A DNA stretch of 64,000 nt, from assembly GCA_022749755.1 (NCBI GenBank), contig CM040444.1:10024274-10088273 (forward strand), in the 5' to 3' direction. A model generated the notes under the pieces. It was not told the origin of the DNA and did not search any database. It was given only the letters and a program-made list of their open reading frames with translations. The position numbers and the translations under genes were made by a program. Every line of letters starts with the position of its first letter. Positions within the stretch are counted from its first letter, which is position 1. Shown here piece after piece: positions 21,702-35,605 of the stretch. The DNA is from Azadirachta indica. Taxonomy: Eukaryota; Streptophyta; Magnoliopsida; Sapindales; Meliaceae.

Positions 21702-23908
21702 TTTTAATTTTTGTATCTCAACTAACATAAAGACAAATATCTAGTTTTAATTTGTTTAACTAGTAAATAAAACAATATTCACTTACTAAAATTAATACTG
21801 CAATGCCTTTAAGATTTTCTTCCGATCCCATTTCATTACTTTTCAATTCTCTGCTTACTAGAACATGTCGTCCGATGAAAAATTAGATGTTGCCGACATT
21901 GCTAAATCACAAGTTAAATATTAATTTATAATTTGTATATGTTTTTGTCAATATACATTATTTATTAATTTGATGTCAACTTGCATTTATTTTATTGTAC
22001 TTACATATTTTACTTTAAGCTCGTATGGAATTGCTGTTTTGAGAGATAAAAATTATTTTAAACTGTCATAAGTTATTTTGGGTGTTTGATAAAATGTTTT
22101 TAAAATTATTTTTAGTAAAATCATATCATTTTACAGCAGATTTTGAGAAATAGGAAAATAGTTGCTTTTCAAATTTTAATTTTAAAAAGTAGTTTTATTT
22201 TTATGCATAATATCAAATATATCCATTTAAAATTATAAAAACTGAAAATTAACCTTACAAATAATTTTTAAATTTCAACTGTAATTGAGAAATAAAATTG
22301 TTAAAACCAAAATTTTTTCATTTCGTTATTTTTTTTACTTTTATTTTTAGTTATGATATATATATTTATTTACAAATTATTTTAAATAAGCATATATTTA
22401 TATTATATTATATTATATTATATTATATTATATATATATTATATCATATCATATTATATTATATTAAATACTTAAATTATTTTTTTTATTACTATTTACT
22501 ATGTACATTTTACTTGTTTGTATTATTATAATATTTTTAATAATAAATTTACCAAACAAAAAGATAATTCTTTTTAAAACTGATTGTTTTTCAGCAGAGT
22601 AGAAACATATTTTTTCAAAATCTACAGCAATCCTAACCCTTTGTATTTAAAAATATTATCACATCCCTCTTCTAAGGTTTGACATAATATCACTTAAAAA
22701 GTATCTTTACACAAATAATTACTTACTACACTTACTTTAATAAAATTTGCCACAATTACAAATTTATCCTCAATAACTCAAATAAGATAATAATATTATA
22801 GTCCCTAAACTTTGGTGGAATAGTAAATTAGGACTTATTTATACATATTAACAAATTAATCCCTATCATCCAAATTGATAATAAAATTTTATATAATTAT
22901 CTATTTACCCTGATTAAATAAACAAAATCCATAAAACTTCCTTACATCAAATTGAATAAACATAAAGGAGAGATATAATGTCATTTAAACTCATATAAAT
23001 TACAAAATCTATTAGTATATTTGTTTGTATTTTATTTTGATATTAAGTATATTGTAAGCGTAAAATTATACATAATAAAAATATAGTAAGAATATATAAT
23101 ATATATTTAGAATATAGTACGATATGCATATTCTAAAATATTCACAGATATCTATATAAAATATCTGTTTTACCATTTTTTGCAAATTCTATTACCAAAA
23201 TAACATCATTTTATGATTAAAGAAACAAAATACAATAGACTCTTAGGCCTAAATTATATATTTTAAATTTTTTTTAATACTACTAAAAATACTTTTAAAT
23301 AGTGAAAAATTTTAATTAATTAATTTTAAATTTGCAATTGTATGTTTGCATTACATGGGATATATTAAATTTTATCTTTAATTTTAGGGGTAGTTAATTA
23401 GATCAATTAATTTTTGAGAACATTTTATGTATTTACGTGCATATTATTGCTATTCATCTCTTAATTTATTGCATTAATTTGCTTGAAAATTTAGTTTGTA
23501 TTATTTATTGTTCTTGTTAATTAGTTCTTTTCCTAATTTTTTATATAATAACAATATGATATATATTTTATTTACTTATAACACTTTAAGCCAAATATCA
23601 AGAGAATATATGTTACTTTCCCTTTTTTTATATTATACAAATAATTAATTTATTAATTTAATATATAATTTCATAATACGGAAGATCAAAATAAAGAAAA
23701 AAGATAAATACAATCTTCAAAATGAAATTTAAAATTCTTGCCGTATATAATATATTGTTAACCTACATACTTTTTTGTATCATACAAATTTTTCAAAATA
23801 AAGTTTCATGTCAATATTAATATTATTAACATACAATTTTGTTATTTTAGTGTGAGAATAGATCCGATTGAAAATGGTATAAATGAAAATCCGACAAAAT
23901 GAAAAGGG
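21702..23908. other. AT-rich intergenic DNA with an (ATATT)n microsatellite
   Basis: No gene recognised. 22394-22466 is a pentanucleotide (TATAT/ATATT)n run; the open frame at 22298-22531 is translation of it. 21360-21375 and similar places are long T runs. Confidence 0.6.
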
Positions 23909-24164
23909 TGAATGCCCATTACCCCCTTATTTTTTTAGCCAATGCCCTATTACCTCCCTATATTTTTTGTCATATCCTTTCACCCTTGAGTTCTGATTTT
24001 ACCCTTTAATATTTTTAATATTTTCAATTTTACCATTTGTAAATTAATTGAATTGAAAAATAAAATTAAAAAAAAAATAAAAATAAAGGAAGTGATAGGA
24101 TATTAGTCAAAATATAAGGGGTAAAGAAGCATTGGTTGAAAAAGTATGGAGTAATGCGCATTCA
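23909..24164. mobile_element. 256-bp MITE-like element with ~68-bp terminal inverted repeats
   Basis: The left end TGAATGCCCATTACCCCCTT and the right end, read on the minus strand as TGAATGCGCATTACTCCATA, match on for about 68 bp through CCAATGC..TTAC(C)CC..ATATTTT(G/T). The centre is an A-rich stretch. No coding capacity. It ends about 630 bp beyond the stop codon of the SAHH gene. Confidence 0.7.
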
Positions 24165-24799
24165 GTCAACTTAACGATAGATATTATATTACTGATAAAC
24201 AAAATAATATTCACTCTTAAAAAAATTTAAAAACTGTTGCTAATACCAAATCAACCCTCGTAGTAAGATTTTCTACCAATCCCTTACCCACCTTTAAGAT
24301 TTTTTACCAATCCGTTACTTCCACCAATTCGTTACTTTTCATTTCCCTGCTTTGCTAGAACATATTTGATCAGAATGTACCGAAATAACAATTTTGGGCA
24401 CACCCACCTTGGAATTGTTTAATCAATTTTCATCATAGTAATGAAAAACCAAGAACAATAACAGTAATGAAGCAAAAATCTTCTTTTTGTTCTTTTTTTT
24501 TTTAACTTCTTCATTTTTGAAAATAATATGATGCAGCGAAGTTTGCAAAACTCAGAACTGCAACAATTACACAGATAATCCCGCACCGCCCCAACAAAAA
24601 ACCACCCCTTTTTCAAAACCAAAATGGTCTTCATCTGAGACCAGTTACATTTCCTTCGAACATTCCCCCACCAACACAAATCTCCTACCAACATTAAAAC
24701 CTAATTTTCTAACACAAATTCATAGTTGAATTGTTGAACAAACAATCAAGCCAGCCGTACAAATATAATGTTTTCCTCAATCTTTGAATCATGTTCCTC
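24165..24799 (-). other. region downstream of SAHH, includes its 3' UTR
   Basis: The SAHH transcript must end here. No poly(A) signal can be fixed with confidence. The open frame 24419-24694 on the minus strand has no recognisable domain. Confidence 0.5.
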
Positions 24800-26499
<1,700 letters not shown>

Positions 26500-26640
26500 T
26501 ACGACGACGTAATAGACTAAAATACAGTTATATGAGGAGCTCTCTCTCTCTCTCTCTTTTAGAAATGAAGATGAAGATATTAAGAGAGATCGGGGGCGTG
26601 AGGGAGGGCCGGAGGGGGAGTGTATAAATAGGTTTCAAGG
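26500..26640 (-). promoter_or_regulatory. SAHH 5' UTR and core promoter
   Basis: On the minus strand, CCTATTTATACACTCC (26622-26637) contains a TATTTATA TATA-like box about 125-130 bp upstream of the ATG. Between them is a GA repeat (26537-26560, read AGAGAGAGAGAG), common in 5' UTRs of highly expressed plant genes and a possible site for GAGA-binding (BBR/BPC) factors. Transcription start is inferred to be near 26600. Confidence 0.6.
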
Positions 26641-28456
26641 GGTTAAATGGACGGCTGAAAACTTGCATAAGGGGTGGTTCAAATGAATATTGGCTGTTGA
26701 TTTCGCTTTCGAGGGTTAGTGGGTAGATCTGACAAATTGAAATCACTTTTTTTAAAAAATTCCGATTGCACAGAAGTTATGCTTTAAAAAATAAATAAAT
26801 AAAATAACAACGGTAATTTCTTTTTTTTTTTTACAAATTTAAAATTGCCTAATAATCTTTTTAGAAACCATTAACAAAATTTAAAATTCAATAATGTTCA
26901 CTCTTAATTACGTAAATTTCTCGAGTAAATACGTTTTGAGTACTACTACGAATGTAAACTATAATTACATAAATAATATTACGGATACTATTAAAGTCCT
27001 TATTTGAGGATTTACTTGTCGATGTTTTAACTATTAGTAGTTAAAAAAAATTAAAAATTTAATTATTGTGTAATATTTTTGTTAAAAATAAGATAATTAT
27101 GGTACACCTTCACTCTTCATGGACATTATGGTTAAACTTTTTATCTCTATTTCCCGATTGAAAAGTTGATGATGATCAACTAATAAGAATTATGACAATA
27201 TTCACAATTAGTTAATTGTTATAATAAAAGACAATCAGTAAGGTTTATTTGTCATTGATGAAGAAAACTTATGACCATATGCTTTATTTTTTGTTAACTA
27301 ATAGAAAATTAAATGGCAAATATAAGAAGAATAAAATGGTACAAGAGAAAAATTCAAGTCACCTATACATTATCTACAATTAACTTGATTGCTTAAAGAA
27401 TGTTATGCATTTCATTGATTATTTTATTCCTAGACTACTTGAGTTTCTGGTTAAAATTCAATGGCTTGAGAACGCGTTAATTTAGGACCCATTCAATTTA
27501 CTATTTGTGTGTACACAAATAGTAAATTGGCTGTCAGTCTTTTTATTTCATATCAATTATGGTTTTATTGTCACAGTTCATAATACTACAATTTCAAACG
27601 AAGTTAAAGAGTTTTTAAGTTGTGAAATACTTACAAACAATAAAAATATGAATTGATTCAATAATTCAAAGAGAAATTTTTTGGTAATTTAAAATTATTT
27701 ACAAATTTAAATAAAATTTGACTAAGTAGCAAATAATTTTTTTAAAACAGTAGAATTTAAATTTCAATCATCCAAAAGAGTATAAAAGGATTTTGGAGGG
27801 GTGAAATACCATCATTCTTTTAATAAATCAGTTTTGACGTATTAAATTTTAAAATTAATGTCACATAGAATTTGTTAAAGATGAAATTATTTAACAAATT
27901 ATGTCTTATTTTATTATTTTAAAAAATTATAGGGCTACAAAATATTAATTACCTCTTTTTAAAATTTCAACTGTATTATATAAATTAAAGAATTAAAATT
28001 GTACAAAAATATGGAGAAAAAAATATTTGCCATAGCACTATCTTTTAAAAAAAATAAGGGTTAAGGTTTTAGTAGATGTGGATGTACCATACTTTTTTTA
28101 ATCTTTTATTCACCAGTTGTATGAAAAATATAATAAAAATTAGAATGCATTTGATATTGCTTTTCAAATAATATTTTCATAAAACAAAAATGAAAATAAA
28201 AAATGATATTTTTGATTTGATATTTTTAGAGTTAAAAATGCATCAAGCAACTTTTTTTTAAAATTGTATTACAGAAATAAGGACTATAAAATGTATTAGG
28301 TATATATATTTTGAATAAATAAATTTTAATAATTTTAGTTAGCAATGTCATATAATATTTAGTAGTTTAAAATATATCAATTAATTTAATTAAGGGATCT
28401 TGTAATAAACCCTAAAACAACAAATTTGTTTGGACTTTTGGGATATACTAAATACC
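26641..28456. other. AT-rich intergenic DNA upstream of SAHH
   Basis: No gene. Contains a perfect 17-bp inverted repeat at 27494-27529 (listed separately). Runs of A and T elsewhere. Confidence 0.5.
27494..27529. repeat. 36-bp perfect hairpin
   Basis: CAATTTACTATTTGTGT, a 2-base GT spacer, then the exact reverse complement. No similar sequence was noticed elsewhere in the window. Confidence 0.85.
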
Positions 28457-29698
28457 AAAAAATAAGAAAATGCTCTTCTTAACTTGAGTTCCGTTACTCA
28501 CCCTTGTTAACATATTATCATTTTTGTCCTTAAATTTTAATAAAATAATAAAATATGATACATATTTTTTTATAATTAACAATTTATCCCATTATGTCCA
28601 ACATAGTAGAGGCCAAAATGTTAAACTTAAAAAAATTTATTTTTTTATTTTATTATTTTAAGAAACTTTAAATTTATTTAATTTAAATGCTAACAATAAA
28701 TTTGTACAAACTTAGACATTAAAATATTTTAACGTATTTTTTTACTTTTTTATAATAATTTAGTATATAATAATGATCATAAATTTTTTTAAGGAAAATA
28801 AGTATAATATATATTTCATTGACAGAACAACAAATTTAATTCAATACTATAATTTATTATTTTTTTTTTTTTTTTTTTAACAAAATAATCATTTATATTT
28901 ACCCCAACTTCTTGTTACTATTTTAATTTAATAAGTGATATTTATATACACTTTTATAACTTTTGAAAAAAAATACTAGACCATTTATCTTAAATTAAAA
29001 TATTAAAAATAAGTTTAAAAAATTAAATAATTATTTTTTGAGGAAAAAAAGATTAGAAGCATTTATGAAATATTAAAAAGAAAAAGAAAATTTTCAAATA
29101 AAAAATATAATAAATTATAATAAGTGAATTAAATTTTATATTGTGTCAAAAGAATGGATAATTAGAGATACTTTTATATTCTTATTTAATAATTTAATTT
29201 AATTTTAATTATAAATTTTAAAAGAGAATTTTGATTATCTTTATTTGTAATAAATATAGTATTATTTATATTTTTTATTTATATTAATTTCTTTAAGAAA
29301 ATGCAATGAAAACAATATAAATTTTAAATATATATTAAATAAAATATTTTACATGTTTTATTTAAAAATTCTTATGATCATTATAAACTAACTTATTATC
29401 AAGAAGTAAAAAGAAAATGAGGATTAAAAGTATTTTAGCATATAAATTTGTCTAAATTTACATTGTTAGTATTTTAATTCAAATCAATTATATTTTTATT
29501 TCTAAAATATTTCAAAATAATAAAATAAAATACATTGTTTTAGGTTTAACATTTTAGTCTCAACATGTTAGAAACAATAGGACTTAATTTTTAATTGAAA
29601 AAATTATATCTATTATATTTTATTACTTAAGTTTATAAACTAACATGATAATATTCTACTATACCAATTTTCTAAGTAGCGCATCTTCTTATTTTATC
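28457..29698. mobile_element. 1.24-kb foldback element with ~280-bp inverted arms
   Basis: The left arm (28457-28740) matches the reverse complement of the right arm (29420-29698). Shared blocks in order: AAAATAAGAA(A/G)ATGC, TAATAAAATAT(G/A)ATA, CAACAT..GAG(G)CCAAAATGTTAAAC / CAACATG..GACTAAAATGTTAAAC, TTTTATTTTATTATTTT, and ATGCTAACAATAAATTTGTACAAA / ATACTAACAATGTAAATTTAGACAAA. Identity about 70%. The ~680-bp centre is AT-rich with no open frame. No target duplication established. Confidence 0.6.
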
Positions 29699-30301
29699 AA
29701 AATTGAGAAAATTTCTAACATATTAAAAAATTCAAGGGTATCTAATGTTTTCCTAAAAGTTAAAAGTATATCATAATATTCTTTTATTAATGTTTGTTTA
29801 AGGATTATTTCTGACTTTATCATATATTTATTGATAATTTTTACATATAATATGAAATATTAAAAAATTATCAGCAATATCCCTATTAACAGCAGATCAC
29901 TATTAAAAACAACAAAAAGTGATAAAGTTATATATTTGCCCTTACTGCAATTAATGATGATGTGTAGAGACGGAAAAAAACCTATGCGTACAGCTGATTG
30001 TATATTAAGAAGACAAAATTACCCGTATATGTATAATTAGTAATATATATATATATATATATACTTGAAAAATATAAATTAATTATATATTCAAATTCAA
30101 TTAAATATTTCCTTTTTCTTTCCATTCACTGCCTCAAGCCAAGTTTTTTTTTGTTTTATAATTCCATGGATTCAAACCTTATGGATTCAAACTTGATATA
30201 TAATATAATAATAATTATAATTCATTTATTTTATTTATAGATTTAAATACTAAAAAATTAAATTGGAATTTTCTAAAATCAAATTACAGTTTTCTAAAAT
30301 C
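29699..30301. other. AT-rich sequence with (AT)n run
   Basis: No gene. (AT)n at about 30044-30063. The last part already has loose AAATTA..TTTTCTAAAATCAA words that grade into the tandem repeat. Confidence 0.5.
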
Positions 30302-30760
30302 AAGTTAAGATTTTTTAAAAATAAATTAGAATTTCCAATAACCAAATCAAATTAGGATTTTCTGAAATTAATAGATTAGGGTTTCCAATTACCAAATCAA
30401 ATTAGCATTTCCAAAAATTAAATTATGATTTTTTAAAATAAATTAGGGTCTCAATAACCCAAAATTAAATTAGGGTTTTCAATAAATCAAGTTAGGATTT
30501 TTTAAAAATAAATTAGAATTTCCAATAACCAAATCAAATTAGGATTTTCTGAAATTAATAGATTAGGGTTTCCAATTACCAAATCAAATTAGCATTTCCA
30601 AAAATTAAATTATGATTTTTTAAAATAAATTAGGGTCTCAATAACCCAAAATTAAATTAGGGTTTTCAATAAATCAAGTTAGGATTTTTTTTAAAAATAA
30701 ATTAGGGTTTTCATTACCAAAATCTAATTAAGATTTCAGTTTCGGCAATACCCAAAGACA
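30302..30760 (+). repeat. 187-bp tandem repeat, 2.3 copies
   Basis: AAATTAGAATTTCCAATAAC begins at 30323 and again at 30510, and the two units are nearly identical across 187 bp. A third, partial unit starts at about 30677. Each unit is itself made of 25-35-bp words of the form AAATTAGGNTTTTC. The opposite strand gives AAACCCTAAT several times (near 30373, 30472, 30560, 30658, 30702), which resembles the plant telo-box. Near identity of the two units shows a recent duplication. Confidence 0.88.
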
Positions 30761-32784
30761 AAATAGGATTTTTCATTTCAACAAATTCACAATCATATAA
30801 ATTAAACTAACAAAATTGGGTTATAAGGAATAGTTGTGCGCTGGTACTTGGCAGGGAAAATCGTGGGATGACTTATTCTATTCAACGGTGGAATGCTAAA
30901 ATCACGGATGACTCTCCTAAGTCAACAGTGTAATGTGGAATTGCGAGACAACTCTCCTAGTTGAAGACGAAAGATGGAACAGAAGAGGGAGAGAAGAGAT
31001 ATACAGAAACAAGAGGATGAAAATCGTGTGAGTTATGCTTATTGCCTTGCCTAGTTTGCTCGTGGGGCACTGTTTCCTTGTTGCAGCTCCATTTATGAGT
31101 TTGAAGAAAAAAAAAAAAATTGAGGATTAACTTTAAAAACAACTTAATTTTAATAAAATAAAATAGTATAATTACAGATTTATCCTTAAATAAATTTTTT
31201 ATTTTAAAATGCCTAATAAATTATTATTATTTTTTTTTACTCTTTATAGCGTTAATTTTAACAATGATTTATATGTCTTTAATAAAGATGCTATCCATAA
31301 TTTTTTAATATTTTAAGTTATGTATAAGATTACAATAAACATAAGAGTAAAGACGAACATAACCGATGTTTGAATCCTTGGCCAAACAAAAGTGGGTGTC
31401 ACTAGCTTACAAATGTATACTCGTTGCCGGTACTGAACCATACTATACCCGACCCAAGCCCACAGTCGAAGCAAAGCGTCGGTGATCCGGACTCCACTCT
31501 CCTCCCTGACATCTATACCAAAAATTGAAAATCATAAAATAATAAAAGTATCTCCCGAGAATTATATAATATACATATTTTAATAATTAATTAATTCATT
31601 AGAGTGGTGGGACCCACGCAATAAGGTTTTGTTGGATTTAGTTTGTTATTTGGTGGCGCCCATTTGAACCCTCAAATCGCAAACTTTTTCTTCACAACCT
31701 CTCTAAGGGAAAGGTAATAACATTCAAGACCCTGTATTTTTTTCATTTTTATAATTTAATTCCTTATATATAACAAATCCGTAAACTTTATTAACCAGTA
31801 ACTATCTTTTCATGTTAAGGGAAAAGAACTAATAGGATCTTCAAATACTGTAAAATCATAAATGTACATTTCAGCCATAGTAATTTAAAAATTTATATAT
31901 TTAACTCCTATTTAAGATCAATGAGATGCTTAAAATAGCTCGTCATCGGTATTATTCAATTCTATATTTTTTTTTATCCGTATAGTAATATATTTAATTT
32001 AAAAAAATAATCAATGAAATATGTCTAATACTTATTTAGAATATAACTTATTTGATAGATTGGAAGTTAAATAGATAAATTTTAAATTATTAGGATTAAA
32101 ATATATATTATATTATATTTTAAAAACCTAAGAATCATTTTCTCTCATGCTAAATTAAATTATTATCATGTGTGACATAAATATTCATCTTTTGATTTTT
32201 TTACTTCAAGTTACTTTATGGACAATAAATATATTTATAAAAATATAAAATTAGGATTTGGATGTTATTATCCCTTTTATAAATAAATTTTTAAGAAATG
32301 AGTAGTTAGTTAGAGTGATTAATTTTAGTGATTTTAAAAATACTCTTTAAAATTTTAATATATTAATACGACAACTCTTATAATCCTATATACTAATAAT
32401 TAGGAAAAAATTATTAAATTATTAAATTTGACAAAATAAAATTTATTTACTTATATTATATTTTCTTCCTTTCTTGGATGTACCTAGGAAAAAAAAATGT
32501 AGGAGGATTGGAATGAAACTTAATTATTTTAATTATATTTAGTATATTAATTTCTTGGATCAAGAAATAATTAGTTCATTAATTTATTAAAGGAATCAAA
32601 TCCAATCCTAGCTCTTTGAAGTAAAACATAATAAATTTGCTTTTCTATCAAATGTAGTGACTAGAAAGTGGGCTGCTACTTAATAATTATTTATTATTAA
32701 TATTGTGGAACAAGAGTTTCATTGCTTTAATAAATTGATACTTTTTAAAACTATTTTCAATCAGAGGAAAATGTAGATGCTACA
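30761..32784. other. intergenic DNA
   Basis: No gene recognised. A GC-richer patch at about 31370-31510 has no convincing open frame, tRNA fold or known motif. The minus-strand open frame at 30957-31142 is short and unremarkable. Confidence 0.4.
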
Positions 32785-33000
32785 AAAAAATTTCACCCTT
32801 CATATTTTTTGGGGTTGTAACTCTTTCTTTTGATTTTAAATATGATTTAGAAATTGATCCGTTATTATCACATTATTTCATGTATTTATCTTAAATTTAT
32901 TTAAAATTAATAGTTAAAAATATTAATTAATATATAATATGAGGTGATTATCATAGATCAGTTTTCACACTATATATGAAGGATAAAAATTTTAAGATAC
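32785..33000. mobile_element. possible small inverted-repeat element
   Basis: ACCCTTCATATTTTTT on the left faces ATATATGAAGGATAAAAATT on the right, with a second matched block GATCCGTTATTATCACATTAT / GATC(T)ATGATAATCACCTCAT reversed inside it (left ~32852, right ~32940). About 215 bp, no coding. The alignment needs gaps. Confidence 0.35.
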
Positions 33001-35580
33001 AAATTGAGAAATATAGTTTTATTTATAATTTTTTTTATTCTTAAATTTTATCAAAGAACAAATGAGAATATGATTGGCTCCATTTCAATGATCAGAAAAC
33101 AAAGAACATAGATCAAATTGTTAAATTGAGTAAACTATTTCTGAAACTATAGTTTCAATAAAATTTAGAGATATAAATGTTATTATCCTAGTCTTAAAAA
33201 ATATATTAAAAAAAATTGGAAATTTGGTACCCAATTTATTTTACCAATTAGCAACATGAAACATTACTCAAAGCCTTCTTCACTCTGAAAAATAAGTCAT
33301 GCTAAAATTATAAAAGAACTAATTATGAGTATTGAATCATCAATTTGATTAGTGACTGCCTAGACATAAATTCAATGGATACAACATCAATGTTGATTTT
33401 TGAGTGATAATAAAGCAATATTACTTGTTGTTTAAGTTAGCAAGAAATCAGAGCAACTCTTTTAACTTGTGTATATTAACAATCAAACTCAAAGCAATAT
33501 TGTCTTATTGCTTTTGAAGTGCATAAACCTTTATATTTATTTAGTTATTTTATGACCCTATTTTGTATGGTCTTGTAATTTTGACAGTATAACATAATCC
33601 AAAAAGGCCATAATCCAAAATGGGGGTTGGTGAGAGCTTCTCAAATATCTCAAATCAACATTAGAAAAATTTTATTCTATTCTATTAATTTTTTAATATT
33701 TATTCTACTGAGACTCAGTCTTTTAGATTGATTTAAGTGCAACACACTTAAAATATTATATATTAACTTTTACACTCATAAATTTTTTTAAAAAATAATC
33801 TATCAAACAATAATCTCAAATTGTTGTTCTCCATTAAAAGAGCGATAGCTATATCACTTGATTAGATGGTCGAATAAATTTTTTTATTAAAATGAAGAAA
33901 GAAATATATATAATTTATTAACAATCAACTAAATTAATCAATAGATCTTATTTGTTAACTCAAATATAGTCATTTAGTTAATCTTAAATTTACTACTATA
34001 TAAATAAAATTTTAAAGTTTATGCACCATACTTTAAGTTGTGTTAATTACTTTTAGTTAAGGTTTTGATTTTAATATTGGAAAATTTTGATGTTTTGTAA
34101 ATAACTCTAATATTATCTATATATTTGTTTAATATTTTAAAGCTTTAAAAATTGAAATTAGGCCAACCAAACGCTCAATTGGATTGGGAAAGGGCCAAGA
34201 GTGAAGTGGAGGAAAGGAAAGTCTCATAATCATGTGGGTTTTTTGTTTTTTTGCACACAATAATCGCGTGGGGGTCGGTGGCATAAAAAACAAAAAGTCA
34301 TTAGACTCAAATTGTCGTAATGGCAAGTTGTGTTGTATGTGTAAAAAATAATAAAAATAAATGAAATTGGTGTAAGTAAACTGACAAAAATACCCTCAAA
34401 ACCCACAAATCACCAACTATTTATTGTACAACGTATGTTACACCAATATTTCCTAACATTATCCAACTTCAACAACGACGTGATGAACAGATCATCCCCT
34501 CATTTGAACAAAGGATTGAAGCATAAAAGAGATAGGTTTTCATTTTTGTTAAACTTCTTTTTAAATTTATATTATTATTCTTTTTTCAGTCTTACCCTAA
34601 AATTTGTTGTAGAACAAAGAATCACATATAGTAAACATTCATTTAATATTTACCCAATAAAACTAATGGTGGAGAATTTATCTCACGCTAATACCAAACA
34701 AGTCACACAAATATCAAACTACTAATCCATATTTGACCCTACAATCTTTACCAAATGACAGAATACCATAATAAAATTGAACTGTAATTAGACTCTAAAA
34801 ACTTTACAAAGATCATTTTTATAATTAGTAATCTTATAAATTCAGAAATTTAGAGCATAAGAATTTAATGACAAGAAATTTAAATAAAAATACAAACAAA
34901 AACTTTCAAAATAACTAATAAAGAGGCAAAAAAGATACGATAATGATATAATAATAAAGAATAATATTCACTTAAAATATAACAAAGATATAATAATTGT
35001 AAAATATTTAGAAGATATTTCTAGAATATGTTGAGAATATTTTTAGAATATCTGTTTATTTTTTTTTTTAAATATATATATATATAATTTTGTATATGTT
35101 AGTTGACCTTATAAATGATTTTATGCATGTAAATTTGTGCACTAAGTTTATTATTTTGAATTTTTGTTGAGAATTTTATTTTGCTATTAGTAATCATCTT
35201 TAACGCCATTTAGTTTGGCTTTTCCACGTGTTAAAGGGCTTTTTTTTTTTAAGGTTTAATAACTCTTTTTAATTTTTTTTGTCTATTGATTCATTTGCTT
35301 CTTCTGGGCTTTGTTAATTTCAATTAATTAAGCAATTAGTTAATGTAGAATTCCAATGGAGACTTTGGAAGTGCTTCTGGTATTTTAAAAAGCACTTTCG
35401 ACAAAATCACTCCCACATGCACCCTCAGCTCAATATAATTGGGTACTTTATATTTTATGTTAATGTTTGATATGTTCTGTGGGAATTGATGATGTATAAC
35501 TTAGCACTGGTTTAGTATCTGTCTATATAAATTCATTTTTCAGAAGAATTTGTTATATATTCAAAGGGTTCGTAACAATC
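33001..35580. other. AT-rich intergenic DNA
   Basis: Open frames at 34129-34326 (minus) and 34435-34725 (plus) have no recognisable domain and biased composition. Nothing else seen. Confidence 0.45.
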
Positions 35581-35605
35581 ACTCTTTTCTCTTCTTCGTT
35601 TTCAG

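Noticed and set aside
22298..22531. Tyr/Ile-rich open frame
   Set aside because: Translation of the (ATATT)n microsatellite.
31370..31510. GC-richer patch as a tRNA or a first exon
   Set aside because: No cloverleaf with proper arms could be drawn and no open frame continues.
34435..34725. 96-codon open frame
   Set aside because: Biased AT-rich composition, no domain, no promoter or splice evidence.
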